Source of the DNA: Shewanella sp. c952
GTDB lineage: Bacteria; Pseudomonadota; Gammaproteobacteria; Enterobacterales; Shewanellaceae
Direction: 5' to 3'
DNA: 64,000 nt
NCBI RefSeq assembly: GCF_019654975.1
Contig: NZ_BPEW01000007.1
Coordinates: 62,001-126,000, forward strand
In this document: positions 1 to 8,941 of the stretch, piece after piece
Layout: the number at the start of each line of letters is the position of its first letter
Numbering within the stretch: the stretch's first letter is position 1
Position numbers and translations under genes: made by a program
Notes under the pieces: generated by a model
What the model saw: only the letters and a program-made list of their open reading frames with translations
What the model was told of the DNA's origin: nothing
The model's database searches: none

Positions 1-411
1 CAGGGCAGTTGCTGCTGATTGGGCAAAGTTGCCGCCAGAACCGATAGCGATTAAGTCATTTTCAGGCTGAACCACATCACCGTTACCGGTAATGATTAAT
101 GAAGACTCACCATCAGCAACAGCTAATAGGGCTTCAAGTTTGCGTAGCACTTTATCTGAACGCCAATCTTTAGCCATTTCGACCGCGGCGCGCATAAGAT
201 GACCTTGATGCATTTCGAGTTTGGCTTCGAAACGCTCGAATAGAGTAAATGCATCTGCTGTACCGCCAGCAAAGCCTGCCAATACCTTGTTGTGGTATAG
301 ACGACGAACTTTTCTAGCATTGCCTTTCATCACGGTATTACCGAGAGAAACTTGGCCATCACCGGCGATAACAACTTGGTTATTACGGCGTACTGATACG
401 ATAGTGGTCAC
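1..411 (-). CDS. hslV: ATP-dependent protease peptidase subunit HslV (5' part only)
   Basis: HslV is the threonine peptidase of the HslVU (ClpQY) protease, which degrades misfolded and regulatory proteins in the cytoplasm with the HslU ATPase. The first 137 codons are present and the gene runs off the left edge; the family is usually about 175 residues. The protein opens with the typical TTIVSVRR stretch, so after removal of the initiator the catalytic Thr is N-terminal. GDGQVSLG and [10 protein letters not shown] follow, as in the family. The start is GTG at 411, preceded by AGAGGA; no ATG fits. A heat-shock type promoter lies about 55 bp upstream. hslU is expected beyond the window edge. 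Identification is secure. Confidence 0.96.
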   Translation of the reverse strand, partial: MTTIVSVRRNNQVVIAGDGQVSLGNTVMKGNARKVRRLYHNKVLAGFAGGTADAFTLFERFEAKLEMHQGHLMRAAVEMAKDWRSDKVLRKLEALLAVADGESSLIITGNGDVVQPENDLIAIGSGGNFAQSAATAL

Positions 412-467
412 GATAAATCCTCTTCTCTAGCCAGCGACAATGTGCCTGCTGGTTGACGATATAACCG

Positions 468-497
468 ATATGGGGGTGGTTGAATAAATATCAAGGG
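468..497 (-). promoter_or_regulatory. Sigma-32 (heat shock) promoter of hslV
   Basis: On the minus strand CCCTTGATA (497-489) is followed after 13 bp by CCCCATAT (475-468). This matches the RpoH consensus (CCCTTGAA, 13-17 bp, CCCCATnT) almost perfectly. It lies 56 bp before the hslV start. hslVU is a classical heat-shock operon in enterobacteria, so the call combines sequence match and context. Confidence 0.78.
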
Positions 498-544
498 GGA
501 AGCTTAGATTGCAACACGTTATGAGTGAATTCATTTACGTTAGT

Positions 545-580
545 TGCGACACTTAAATCTATATCTGTTCAAGTGTCGCA
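545..580. repeat. 10-bp perfect inverted repeat between hslV and its upstream neighbour
   Basis: TGCGACACTT at 545-554 and AAGTGTCGCA at 571-580 are exact reverse complements separated by 16 bp. It follows the stop of the 605-1744 gene and precedes the hslV promoter. No T-run follows on the minus strand, so it is not a standard terminator. It may be a Rho-assisted terminator, a processing hairpin or a protein site. Confidence 0.5.
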
Positions 581-604
581 TTGCCTTACGTCAATATGAC
601 TCGA

Positions 605-1744
605 CTAGTGCTTGATTCGTGTAACAAGTTTTTCCCTTTGTTGCTCGAGTTTATCTAAGGTCATTTGGTGGGCACTAAAAGACGGCATACCTGTACAGAG
701 GATGTATTTTCCAAGCGGGTTGTAGATATAACTATTTATACCGTCGATAGATAAACCTTTGTCGCAGTCAGTTTGTATGGCTGAGTTAGTTAAAATCGCT
801 GCATAGCGATTAGCGGTATCTTGGTTCTGCATTAAGGGTGACAGTAAGGTGCTGACTATTTGGCTTGCTGTATCTACGCTGCCATCATCGGCTTGAGCTG
901 AAGCGATAGTTCTTATGAAATAGGACCATTCACCTAATTTAGCCTTGTTTAGCGATAGCACTTCTGCGGTTATCGGCTTATTCCAACTCGTTGGGAGAGT
1001 CGCAATATTGGGTTCTACTTCGCTTTGGCTGAGTATAACTTCACCAAGCTGCATGTTGACTGAAATTGCAGCTGCACTGACCATTTTATTGATCAGTATG
1101 TGGGTATTGCTAGATACCTCTAGCCAAAAAAGCATATCTTGATCGATTGCTTGAGCTGTGGCTTTTGCTGAACTCGAATTTAGATTTTGATAAACATCAA
1201 GCAGGTAAAGCTTTTGTGCAAACAACAGTTCTTTAAACGGCATGGGATTTATATCAGCATTGAAAGAAGGGCTGTCATGCCAGTTGCTCATTTGCAGTAA
1301 CTGTTGATAGCGATTGATTAGCCAACGGTTGTTAGATAAGAGGGTTTTAAGATCAGTGTTTTTCCTGAGATTAGCGCCGCAGGCCGCCGCAAAATCATCT
1401 TCAGCTAAACAGTTTTCAAGTGGTAAATTAGGCAGAGCATATTGCTGCGTTTTATCGGCACTTAAAACATCTTTGTTTTGTAGATTATGCAGAGATTCGA
1501 GCCCAATTGTTATTGGTGACTTATCTTTGGCGGAGCCAAAACCTAGTGCAAAAATGTAAGCATTGTCATTGTGATTTTTAGTGAGGGTGCTATCGACTTT
1601 TACTATTTGAGTAAGGTAACGCTGTGACTGCTCTGAAGGCGCCACGTCAAGTATATTGATAAGCAATAAGATAAGGTACAACGCAATTGGGGCCAGCACT
1701 ATTGTTAATAAAGCCCATTTTAGCGTAAGTAAGAAGTGGCGCAT
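605..1744 (-). CDS. Membrane-anchored protein of unknown function
   Basis: I do not recognise this 379-residue protein. It starts with a short basic segment and one strong hydrophobic helix at about residues 10-33. No further membrane span is obvious, so it is probably anchored in the inner membrane with a large periplasmic domain. Several cysteines lie in the presumed periplasmic part (ENCLAEDD, AAACGAN, TDCDKG, LCTGMP), so disulfides are possible. It sits between ftsN and hslV, which are adjacent in E. coli. The ftsN terminator lies just upstream, so it probably has its own promoter within about 60 bp. The start ATG at 1744 is placed by the signal-anchor. Coding is well supported by length; function is open. 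Confidence 0.8.
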   Translation of the reverse strand: MRHFLLTLKWALLTIVLAPIALYLILLLINILDVAPSEQSQRYLTQIVKVDSTLTKNHNDNAYIFALGFGSAKDKSPITIGLESLHNLQNKDVLSADKTQQYALPNLPLENCLAEDDFAAACGANLRKNTDLKTLLSNNRWLINRYQQLLQMSNWHDSPSFNADINPMPFKELLFAQKLYLLDVYQNLNSSSAKATAQAIDQDMLFWLEVSSNTHILINKMVSAAAISVNMQLGEVILSQSEVEPNIATLPTSWNKPITAEVLSLNKAKLGEWSYFIRTIASAQADDGSVDTASQIVSTLLSPLMQNQDTANRYAAILTNSAIQTDCDKGLSIDGINSYIYNPLGKYILCTGMPSFSAHQMTLDKLEQQREKLVTRIKH

Positions 1745-1807
1745 GAACTAGCCCTTTAGTCATTGCTTTGTTTGGATAATGCAGTTTACCTTATTTATTG
1801 AAGATAC

Positions 1808-1834
1808 AAAAAAGCGCTGCTTGGGCAGCGCTTT
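1808..1834 (-). terminator. Intrinsic terminator after argS-ftsN
   Basis: The stem is AAAGCGCTGC (1811-1820) paired with GCAGCGCTTT (1825-1834) around a 4-nt loop. Read on the minus strand it is followed by a run of six T (1813-1808). It lies 24 bp beyond the ftsN stop. Confidence 0.85.
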
Positions 1835-1857
1835 AAAATAGTGAATAGGTTTCGAGG

Positions 1858-2427
1858 TTAACTTTCCCAGAACCAGATTTGGCAGCCGTTTGTGCCAGAG
1901 TTTTGTAGCACATGACGTTGTCTTTCTGCATCACGTTTCTTGTCATAAGGACCAAGAACGACCTTGTACCAAATACCGCTTGAACCTTTCACTTTGCGAA
2001 CTTGCGCTTCCAAGCCTTGGAAGGCGATCATCGCTTTAAGTTGATTAGCCTGAGACTCTTTTCTAAACGAACCACACTGCATCTGGTATGGACGCTTTGG
2101 TTTGTCTGAAACCTCGGGCAGATCCACTTCTACCTTTTTATTCTCTAGCTCTTCAAGATAGGTCCACTCCTCTTGAGGGGCGGGAGGTAGCGCGTTGGGA
2201 TCTTTCTTAACCGCGGCCTTTTTAGGCTTTTCTACCACCACAGGTGTAGTTACAGCTTCGTCAGTATCGCTCAGTAGCCACAATACATAACCAAAACTAA
2301 CTATGCCCGCGAGGGTGATTAAAAATATTAATAACGGGAAACGCTTAGGCGGATTTCCCTTTGACCCACGCTTTTTGGCATTGCCTTTGCGCGTGGGTTT
2401 ACGGTTTGCGTAGTCACGACTGGTCAT
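1858..2427 (-). CDS. ftsN: Cell division protein FtsN (SPOR domain)
   Basis: FtsN is a late divisome protein that triggers septal peptidoglycan synthesis and binds denuded glycan through its SPOR domain. The 189-residue protein has a short basic cytoplasmic tail opening MTSRDYANRK, like the E. coli RDYVRR start. A single membrane helix lies at about residues 31-51, then a Lys/Pro-rich linker, then a C-terminal SPOR domain at about residues 112-187 (YQMQCGSFRKESQA, WYKVVLGPY). It is shorter than the E. coli protein (about 320) because the linker is short. It lies 10 bp after argS and is probably co-transcribed with it; a terminator follows. It could be called a generic SPOR protein, but order next to argS and hslV favours FtsN. 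Confidence 0.88.
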   Translation of the reverse strand: MTSRDYANRKPTRKGNAKKRGSKGNPPKRFPLLIFLITLAGIVSFGYVLWLLSDTDEAVTTPVVVEKPKKAAVKKDPNALPPAPQEEWTYLEELENKKVEVDLPEVSDKPKRPYQMQCGSFRKESQANQLKAMIAFQGLEAQVRKVKGSSGIWYKVVLGPYDKKRDAERQRHVLQNSGTNGCQIWFWES

Positions 2428-2437
2428 GGTGTTACGA

Positions 2438-4183
2438 TTACATCCGCTCTAAAGTGTCTAGTCCTAGCAAGTTAAGCCCCTGCTTAAGTGTTTTAGCTGT
2501 TAGTTTGGCTAACAGTAAACGGCTCTTCTTTTGTGCTTCGGTATCGGCAGCCAGCACTGGACAAGCTTCGTAGAAGCTTGAGAATGCGCCCGCAAGTTCG
2601 AACAGGTAAGCACATAATGCATGTGGCTGACCTTTATTCACAACGCGGTTCATCACTTCACCAAACTGAGCCAACTTGGTACCAAGATCTTTCTCTTTTT
2701 CATGCTCAAGCACGATTTTAGCATCGCTTAAATCAACATCTTGTGCACGCTTGAAGATCCCTGCAACACGAGTGTAAGCATAAAGTAGGTATGGCGCTGT
2801 GTTACCTTCAAAACTGAGCATCTGTTCAAAGCTGAAGATATAATCGCTAGTACGGTTTTTAGAAAGATCGGCATATTTCACCGACGCAATACCGACTACG
2901 CGCGCGATTTCAGCGAGTTCAGCTTCATCCATATCAGGATTCTTACTACGAACAAGTTCAAGTGCGCGAGTATCAGCTTCTTTAAGCAGATCGATAAGTT
3001 TTACCACGCCACCGGAGCGAGTCTTAAATGGACGGCCATCTTCGCCATTCATGGTGCCAAAGCCCATATGTTCGAAGCTCATCTCTTCACGGACAAATTT
3101 GGCCGTTTTAGCGAGCTTGAACACTTGCTGGAAATGCAGTGCTTGACGTAGGTCGACAAAATACAGCGCTCTATCCGCTTTTAATACGTTTGAGCGGTAG
3201 CGCATGGCTGCCATGTCACTCGTTGCGTATAGGTAGCCGCCATCTGCTTTTTGAATAATAACCGGCAGTGGCTCACCTTCTTTGTTTTTGAATTCGTCTT
3301 GGAAGACAACTTTAGCGCCATTACTTTCAGACAATAGGCCTTGGCTATCTAAATCAGCAACTACTTGCTCTAAATCATCGTTGTACGAGCTTTCGCCGCG
3401 CACATCTTGGCGAGTTAGACTTACGCCCAAACGTTCATAGATCTCATGGCAATGGCTGAGCGAGATATCGTTAAACTCACGCCATAGCTTGTTGCAGTAT
3501 TCATCGCCAGATTGCAATGCAACCACAAGCTTACGGGCGCGATTGGCAAAATCTTCTGATTCGTCGAAACGCACCTTAGCGGCGCGGTAAAAGTTTTCTA
3601 GATCTGAAAGCTCCATTTGTGCTTGTTCGCCATTGGCTGCACGTAGTTCTTCCATGTAAGCCAGTAGCATACCGAACTGAGTACCCCAGTCACCAACATG
3701 GTTTTGGCGGATAACATTGTGGCCCATAAACTCAAGCGAACGCACTACGCTGTCACCGATAATGGTCGATCTTAGGTGGCCAACATGCATCTCTTTAGCT
3801 AGGTTTGGCGACGAATAGTCAACAACCACTGTTTGTGATTCAGGCAAGGTCACGCCTAAATGGTCACTATTGAGCGCATCCATTAATTGATTGGCAAGAG
3901 CGTTGTCATCAATAAAGAAGTTGATGAAACCGGGGCCAGCAATTTCTACCTTTTCTACATGGCTAGATTGCGGCAAGTTATCGATGATCAACTGGGCAAT
4001 TTCACGCGGGTTCTTGCGTGCGGCTTTGGTAAGCATCATCGCCAAGTTAGTCGCAAAATCACCGTGACTCTTATCTTTGGTTCGGTCTACTTGAATGCGG
4101 GCTTCAAAATCAGCAGGAACAACACCTTGTTGTTTAAGGGCATTTAACGATTCAGCGAGTAAAGATTGAGTATGTGATTTCAT
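2438..4183 (-). CDS. argS: Arginyl-tRNA synthetase
   Basis: ArgS charges tRNA-Arg with arginine in the cytoplasm (class I synthetase, tRNA-dependent activation). The 581-residue length matches the usual 577-580. The N-terminal Add-1 domain (about residues 1-110) is followed by the HIGH-type signature HVGHLRST near residue 132. The C-terminal anticodon-binding DALR domain ends in a typical Gly-Leu-rich tail ([10 protein letters not shown]). Start ATG at 4183. The downstream ftsN follows after 10 bp, suggesting an operon. Upstream, 125 bp separate it from the priA stop on the same strand. Confidence 0.98.
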   Translation of the reverse strand: MKSHTQSLLAESLNALKQQGVVPADFEARIQVDRTKDKSHGDFATNLAMMLTKAARKNPREIAQLIIDNLPQSSHVEKVEIAGPGFINFFIDDNALANQLMDALNSDHLGVTLPESQTVVVDYSSPNLAKEMHVGHLRSTIIGDSVVRSLEFMGHNVIRQNHVGDWGTQFGMLLAYMEELRAANGEQAQMELSDLENFYRAAKVRFDESEDFANRARKLVVALQSGDEYCNKLWREFNDISLSHCHEIYERLGVSLTRQDVRGESSYNDDLEQVVADLDSQGLLSESNGAKVVFQDEFKNKEGEPLPVIIQKADGGYLYATSDMAAMRYRSNVLKADRALYFVDLRQALHFQQVFKLAKTAKFVREEMSFEHMGFGTMNGEDGRPFKTRSGGVVKLIDLLKEADTRALELVRSKNPDMDEAELAEIARVVGIASVKYADLSKNRTSDYIFSFEQMLSFEGNTAPYLLYAYTRVAGIFKRAQDVDLSDAKIVLEHEKEKDLGTKLAQFGEVMNRVVNKGQPHALCAYLFELAGAFSSFYEACPVLAADTEAQKKSRLLLAKLTAKTLKQGLNLLGLDTLERM

Positions 4184-4308
4184 TGGCGTTTAATCGGCAC
4201 TTACAAGTAATGAAAAATAATAGGAGTAACCGACTATTTTAGCCGCTTGTGGCACCTAATTACTATCCTCTAGCGAACTTTTTCTGCTTTAGTTTAAATA
4301 AACTCGAT

Positions 4309-6504
4309 TTAAAGTAGATCTTGTGGATCACGATCGAGACTCCAGCGACACTTTTTAGCTAACGGCAGTTGCTCAATTTGTGGCAATGCTTGTTCAAAGG
4401 CTTGTTGCAGTTGGTTGCGATTCTTAGTTTGAAACAGCAGTTGGCGGCGGTATTTACCGGCTTTTCTGTCAAGTGGTGCAGGCATTGGGCCAATCACTTC
4501 ACACTCTTCGTTTTGTGGCAGTAGCGCGCCTATCTGGCTAAGCAGCGCATCTGCATCGGATGCTTGATGCGCTTCCGCGCGAATAAGGATCATGTGCCAA
4601 GCTGGAGGCAGTAACGCTTGCTTACGCTCATTGAGCTGATTACGTGAGAATTCACCGTAGCCTTTGTGCATCAACTCGCGCAGCATAGCGTTATCGCTTT
4701 GGTGGGTTTGCAGTAACACTGTGCCCGGTTTGTTTGCACGGCCCGCACGGCCTGATACTTGAGTATAAAGCTGACCAAAACGCTCAGGCGCTCTAAAGTC
4801 GGCACTAAAAAGCGCACCATCGACATCAAGTAGGCCTACCAGAGTTACATCAGGAAAATGATGACCTTTGGCAAGCATTTGGGTGCCGACTAGAATTTTA
4901 TATTCACCTTTATGAATTGCATTTAGGTGACCCTCTAGTGAGCCTTTGTTACGGGTGGTGTCGCGATCAATGCGCACAACAGGGTGGTTAGGAAACTCTT
5001 TTTCTAAAAAGCTCGCGAGTTGCTCGGTACCGACTCCTTGTCCTGCCAGCATGGTGCTACCACATTGATGACATTGCTTGGGGATAGCGTATTGATTGCT
5101 ACAGTGGTGACAACGGATTTCACCCAGTGCTTGATGCACAGTAAAAAAGGCGTCACAGCGGTCGCACTCATGTAGATGGCCGCATTCATGACAAATTAAC
5201 GCTGGGGCAAAACCGCGGCGGTTAAGAAATAGTATCACTTGATTGCCGGCATCCAGGTGAATGCGCATCTCATTAAGTAGTGCGTGGGACATGCCTGAAC
5301 GCAGTGGCTGATTACGAATATCGACAATCCCTTGGCGCACTTTTTCGGCGTTACCTGCGCGCTTACCCAGTTGCAGATGCTGATAACGGCCGCTAAGGGC
5401 ATTTTGTAAAGTCTCAAGTGATGGTGTTGCTGTACCTAAAAGTACCGGGATATCCTCAAGATGACCGCGCATAACGGCCAGATCGCGAGCGTGATAACCC
5501 ACCCCCTCTTGCTGCTTAAAACTTGAGTCATGCTCTTCATCTAAAATGATCACCCCTGGGTGCGCCATCGGGGTGAATAGTGCTGATCGCGTACCAATGA
5601 TGATGGCAGCTTCGCCAGTTTTGGCATGACGCCACGCATCTAGCCTTTGGTTATCGGTTAAGCCAGAATGAATGACGGCCACTTTGACATTAAAGCGGCG
5701 TCTAAAGCGGTTAATCGTCTGCGGGGTTAAGCCTATTTCGGGCACCAGCACCAATGCTTGCTTTCCTTGTTTGAGGATGGTTTCAAGCAGCGCCAAATAA
5801 ACTTCTGTCTTGCCTGAGCCTGTTACCCCTTCAAGCAGAGTGCAGTGATAATTTGATTGTTGGGTCAACGTCGCAACGGCGATGGCTTGCTCGGGGTTAA
5901 GTCTGTGGGGCTCCTCGGTCATTTCAAGCTCAGTCTGCCAGCTTAAGTCGACAGTGCCGATGCGTGACTGTTTAGCAATCCAGCCTTTATCTTCAAGTGC
6001 TTTAAGCGCCGCTTTACTCAGTTCTAATGTGGTTATCTCATGATGCTCAAGTTCGCGCTCTGTGAGTGCATTAAATAACTTTCGCTGGGCGGGAGCTCGA
6101 TTTAATTGGTTAACATCGGCTTCGCGGCCCGTATCCGTTAAACTCCAGTAGCTTACTGTTGCGGCTTTGGCTTCGGCGCCTTTTCTCAGTGCCACAGGTA
6201 TGGCTTGAGAAAGCATTTGCCCAAGGCTACAGAAGTAATATCTTGCAGCCCAAGCCGTTAGTTTATAGAGTGAATCAGGTAACAGTGGTGCATCGTCTAA
6301 AATGCTAATCAGCGGCTTTATTTGTTTTGGCGTTAAGTTACAGCTATCAGTTACCGCAGTAATAAGGCCAATAAGTTGCTGACGACCAAATGGCACTTGG
6401 ACTCGCATGCCTATTTGAGGCGCGATGTTGATATGGTCTGGTACTTGGTAGCTAAAGGTTTGCCGCATTGGGACGGGCAGTGCGACCTCAACAAACAAAG
6501 GCAT
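4309..6504 (-). CDS. priA: Primosomal protein N' (replication restart helicase PriA)
   Basis: PriA recognises stalled forks and reloads DnaB at sites away from oriC; it is a 3'-5' superfamily 2 helicase. The 731 residues match E. coli (732). The N-terminal 3'-BD and winged-helix domains come first. Walker A is GVTGSGKTEVY near residue 226 and the Walker B box is DEEH near residue 323. A zinc module with CHECGH, CDRCD, CHHCS and CHQCGS lies at about residues 437-480. The start ATG at 6504 opens MPLFVEVALPVP, typical of the family. It is divergent from the FimV-like gene across a 96-bp gap. Confidence 0.98.
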   Translation of the reverse strand: MPLFVEVALPVPMRQTFSYQVPDHINIAPQIGMRVQVPFGRQQLIGLITAVTDSCNLTPKQIKPLISILDDAPLLPDSLYKLTAWAARYYFCSLGQMLSQAIPVALRKGAEAKAATVSYWSLTDTGREADVNQLNRAPAQRKLFNALTERELEHHEITTLELSKAALKALEDKGWIAKQSRIGTVDLSWQTELEMTEEPHRLNPEQAIAVATLTQQSNYHCTLLEGVTGSGKTEVYLALLETILKQGKQALVLVPEIGLTPQTINRFRRRFNVKVAVIHSGLTDNQRLDAWRHAKTGEAAIIIGTRSALFTPMAHPGVIILDEEHDSSFKQQEGVGYHARDLAVMRGHLEDIPVLLGTATPSLETLQNALSGRYQHLQLGKRAGNAEKVRQGIVDIRNQPLRSGMSHALLNEMRIHLDAGNQVILFLNRRGFAPALICHECGHLHECDRCDAFFTVHQALGEIRCHHCSNQYAIPKQCHQCGSTMLAGQGVGTEQLASFLEKEFPNHPVVRIDRDTTRNKGSLEGHLNAIHKGEYKILVGTQMLAKGHHFPDVTLVGLLDVDGALFSADFRAPERFGQLYTQVSGRAGRANKPGTVLLQTHQSDNAMLRELMHKGYGEFSRNQLNERKQALLPPAWHMILIRAEAHQASDADALLSQIGALLPQNEECEVIGPMPAPLDRKAGKYRRQLLFQTKNRNQLQQAFEQALPQIEQLPLAKKCRWSLDRDPQDLL

Positions 6505-6600
6505 AAAACTCTATTTCGATAGGAGATAAGCCGTTAGTGTACCGAGGCGAGTCAGTCAGAGCTAGTCAGATTTAACTAATATGTAGATTCAAAGGAAACG

Positions 6601-7338
6601 ATGAAAAAAATAATAATATTAGCATTGGTGACGTTAGCGCTATTTAGCACAACGGTTATTGCAGAAGTCTCTCACGTCAGCATCAATCAAAGGCTGTTTG
6701 AGTTGGGTGGTTATCCTAAGCTAAAGGTCAATATTGTTTCTAGTCATAAAAACCCTAATAAGGTGCAGTTCTTTTTACGCCAATCAGTTGGTGAAGAACG
6801 TTTGGTAGCAAAATCTCTAAATAGTTTTTCATTATTAGTTAGCGGTGTTGAGGATGTGGTTGATAACGAAGCGGTATTGGTGGTTAAAGAACACCGCATT
6901 AACCGTTGGCGAGAAGTGAGCGTACTCAGTATATTTGACGGTGGAAGTGTGAGTAGCCAAGCGGTTGAGGAGATTGCTAGTACACCGCTGCCAGTTAACG
7001 CTCAGCAACCTGTAAAGAGCAGTAAAGAGATTGCCAGTACCCGCACAGCAAGTACCGCAATGGTTACTGTGAAAGTAAAAGATAACTGCAATATCGACTT
7101 TAATGGCAGTGAAACTCTTTGGCGTATCGGTTTGCGTCAGTCTAACGTGTGGGGCATCAGTACATACGGCGCAATGCTGGCCATTTTTGATGCTAACCCG
7201 AGAGCATTTAGAAAAGATAGCATTAACGGCTTAAGAGCTGATGCACAGTTACAATGTCCGTCTCAGGCAACATTGGATCAGTATAGTGATGCGGTTGCGG
7301 CTGAAGAACTCTACGATTCGATGGATCAACCTTTATAG
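6601..7338 (+). CDS. FimV-like periplasmic protein with LysM-type domain
   Basis: The 245-residue protein has a clear signal peptide (residues 1-21, cleaved after VIA). An N-terminal beta-rich part resembles the periplasmic start of FimV/HubP proteins (LGGYPKLKVNI, VQFFLRQS). After a Thr/Ser-rich linker (about 120-155) comes a LysM-like region at about 160-220 containing GSETLWRIGLRQSNVW, AMLAIFDANPRAF and INGLRADAQLQCPS. This is the FimV pattern ETLWxIA...MMxAIxxANPxAF...INxLxxG. It lacks the large cytoplasmic TPR region of true FimV, so it is a short FimV-type protein that may bind peptidoglycan at the poles. RBS AAAGGAAA precedes ATG 6601. Function beyond glycan binding is inference. Confidence 0.72.
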   Translation: MKKIIILALVTLALFSTTVIAEVSHVSINQRLFELGGYPKLKVNIVSSHKNPNKVQFFLRQSVGEERLVAKSLNSFSLLVSGVEDVVDNEAVLVVKEHRINRWREVSVLSIFDGGSVSSQAVEEIASTPLPVNAQQPVKSSKEIASTRTASTAMVTVKVKDNCNIDFNGSETLWRIGLRQSNVWGISTYGAMLAIFDANPRAFRKDSINGLRADAQLQCPSQATLDQYSDAVAAEELYDSMDQPL

Positions 7339-7401
7339 GGCTGAGTTTTTCGTTAGCGAATAGCGTGGCGCAGGCGACTTGAACTTTTATTGGCGGGGCG
7401 C

Positions 7402-7430
7402 TTGAATCTCGGTATGAGTTACTGTATCAT
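7402..7430 (+). promoter_or_regulatory. Putative sigma-70 promoter of rpmE
   Basis: TTGAAT (7402-7407) and TATCAT (7425-7430) are separated by 17 bp. Transcription would start near 7437, giving a leader of about 80 nt before rpmE. Confidence 0.55.
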
Positions 7431-7436
7431 CCTGCG

Positions 7437-7517
7437 CCCTAAACTATCTATTAACTGCATGTGGTGTCCGACTTCGGGTTGGAAGAGCGACATGGCCTTA
7501 AACTTGAGGTAATTCCA
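7437..7517 (+). ncRNA. Structured 5' leader of rpmE (possible L31 autoregulatory element)
   Basis: The leader contains a two-tier hairpin. The inner stem is TCCGAC (7467-7472) with GTTGGA (7478-7483) around a TTCGG loop, including one G-U pair. The outer stem is CATGT (7458-7462) with ACATG (7490-7494). Ribosomal protein L31 leaders that bind L31 are reported in several bacterial groups. Whether this is one is inference from position and structure. Confidence 0.42.
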
Positions 7518-7730
7518 ATGAAAGCAGGCATTCATCCTGATTATGCAGAAATCACTGCAACTTGTACTTGTGGTAACGTTATCAAAATTAACTCTACTGT
7601 AGGTAAAGACTTACATTTAGACGTTTGTGGTGCATGTCACCCATTCTACACTGGTACCCAGAAAGTTATGGATACTGGCGGACGTATCGATAAGTTCAAC
7701 AAGCGCTTTGGTGCACTTGGTAAGAAGTAA
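7518..7730 (+). CDS. rpmE: 50S ribosomal protein L31, zinc-binding form
   Basis: L31 bridges the ribosomal subunits at the central protuberance. The 70-residue protein begins MKAGIHPDY and has the four zinc ligands C16, C18, C37 and C40 (CTC...CGAC), so it is the C+ type that also stores zinc. ATG 7518 is chosen because GAGG lies 7 bp upstream and the family starts with MK; the frame is open further upstream but that stretch belongs to the leader. A strong terminator follows 22 bp after the stop, so it is a single-gene transcript. A zinc-independent paralogue, if any, is not in this window. Confidence 0.97.
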   Translation: MKAGIHPDYAEITATCTCGNVIKINSTVGKDLHLDVCGACHPFYTGTQKVMDTGGRIDKFNKRFGALGKK

Positions 7731-7752
7731 TTTTACTTCTACATTGAATTTT

Positions 7753-7778
7753 AAAAAGGCGCCTTTTGGCGCCTTTTT
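7753..7778 (+). terminator. Intrinsic terminator of rpmE
   Basis: A perfect 11-bp stem AAAAAGGCGCC (7753-7763) pairs with GGCGCCTTTTT (7768-7778) around a TTTT loop. The A/T ends make it usable in both directions. Confidence 0.9.
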
Positions 7779-7978
7779 GCTATTCTGGATTTGAGGTTTA
7801 GCTTTATCGAAGCGCATTGAGTCATAGTTGGTTGAGATGGAATTCAAAATGCTGCGACCAAGCGGCCAATTTCTGTTTGGCACCGCTTAGTAACAAAGTA
7901 CGGATTAAAAGGCGTATCGAAATAAAAAAGGGTGTTCGAATTGATTAACGACTTAAATGCAATAGGTATGAGGTGCCA

Positions 7979-8758
7979 ATGAGATTACTGCAACTATTCA
8001 CTAGTTTGTTATTGGTCGTTATAGCTCCATCGCTGCAGGCGAGTCAGTGTATGCCAATCCATTTCGACGAATCGGTAGTGCTCGATTATGTTAATGATGG
8101 CGATACGCTTACTCTGCAAGATGGCCGGAGGGTGCGATTGATAGGAGTTGATGCGCCTGAAATAGATTTCAAGTCTAGCGCTTTATCACAGTCATACGCT
8201 GTTGAAGCTAAATCGTTTCTACAAAGTCACCTCAAGCCTGGACAAACACTCAAATTAGCATTTGACCAGCGTAAGCTAGGTCCTTATGGTCGCACACTAG
8301 CCTATGTATATACCGAGCAAGGCGAGCATTTGCAGGAGCTACTGCTTGCTAATGGTTTTGCCAAGTCAAAGGTGTTTCAAAATGATATGTTTTGGCAGTG
8401 TTTAGCCGATATTGAAACTGTTGCACGACGTAATAATATCGGCCTATGGCAACATCAAGACTATAAAGTCCGCGCGGTGGAAACTCTTTCAAGAGAGGAT
8501 AGCAACCGTTGGTTAGAGATCCGAGGAGTTGTAACTGGCTATGAAAGAAAAGGTCAGCTTTTTGAGCTTATAATCGATGAAAAGTTAGTTTTGATGATAA
8601 CTAAGCAAGATATTAGTAAGTTTGACAACATTTTGAACCTAAAACTGCTACAAAGCCCCGTTTTAGTGCGAGGCAAGGTGTATTTTTCTTACAGTAAGTG
8701 GCGGCTAAATGGCACCCATCCATCACAGATAACCGTTGAAAAAGACAGTTTGAAATAA
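7979..8758 (+). CDS. Secreted thermonuclease-family (SNase-like) nuclease
   Basis: This is a staphylococcal-nuclease-fold phosphodiesterase, expected in the periplasm or outside the cell. Residues 1-23 form a signal peptide ending LQAS. The TNase domain spans about residues 33-155. The catalytic set is visible: D40 and D42 (NDGDT), R53 (RVRLIGVDAPE), E61 and R105 (PYGRTLAYVY). The nuclease should therefore be active and calcium dependent. About 100 residues beyond the domain are not recognised. ATG 7979 is preferred over the in-frame GTG at 7973 because GAGGTG then serves as the RBS and the signal peptide starts cleanly. It lies between rpmE and the malic enzyme with its own spacing, so it is probably monocistronic. 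Confidence 0.9.
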   Translation: MRLLQLFTSLLLVVIAPSLQASQCMPIHFDESVVLDYVNDGDTLTLQDGRRVRLIGVDAPEIDFKSSALSQSYAVEAKSFLQSHLKPGQTLKLAFDQRKLGPYGRTLAYVYTEQGEHLQELLLANGFAKSKVFQNDMFWQCLADIETVARRNNIGLWQHQDYKVRAVETLSREDSNRWLEIRGVVTGYERKGQLFELIIDEKLVLMITKQDISKFDNILNLKLLQSPVLVRGKVYFSYSKWRLNGTHPSQITVEKDSLK

Positions 8759-8795
8759 TATATAGCGATAAAGTTAAAATTTTGGCAGATCTTAT

Positions 8796-8823
8796 TTGAA
8801 ATGCTTCTATATTCGAGTATCTT
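8796..8823 (+). promoter_or_regulatory. Possible promoter of the malic enzyme gene
   Basis: TTGAAA (8796-8801) and TATCTT (8818-8823) are spaced 16 bp apart in the 183-bp gap before the malic enzyme. This is a sequence match only. Confidence 0.3.
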
Positions 8824-8941
8824 AGCGGCTATCAGTATACGATTTTATTTAGGTTTACATTTTAAAGACCTTAACCTAAACAAACGTTTTGCTGTCGACC
8901 TTTCGCTTTGGATTATATTAGTCGCACTCAGGATTAGAAAA

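Noticed and set aside
7617..7883. Minus-strand open frame crossing the rpmE terminator
   Set aside because: It would be translated through a perfect terminator stem and is antisense to rpmE.
8768..8792. TGGCAGATCTT occurs here and again at the malic enzyme start (8943)
   Set aside because: Only 11 bp are shared, without flanking similarity, so it is likely chance rather than a duplicated start region.
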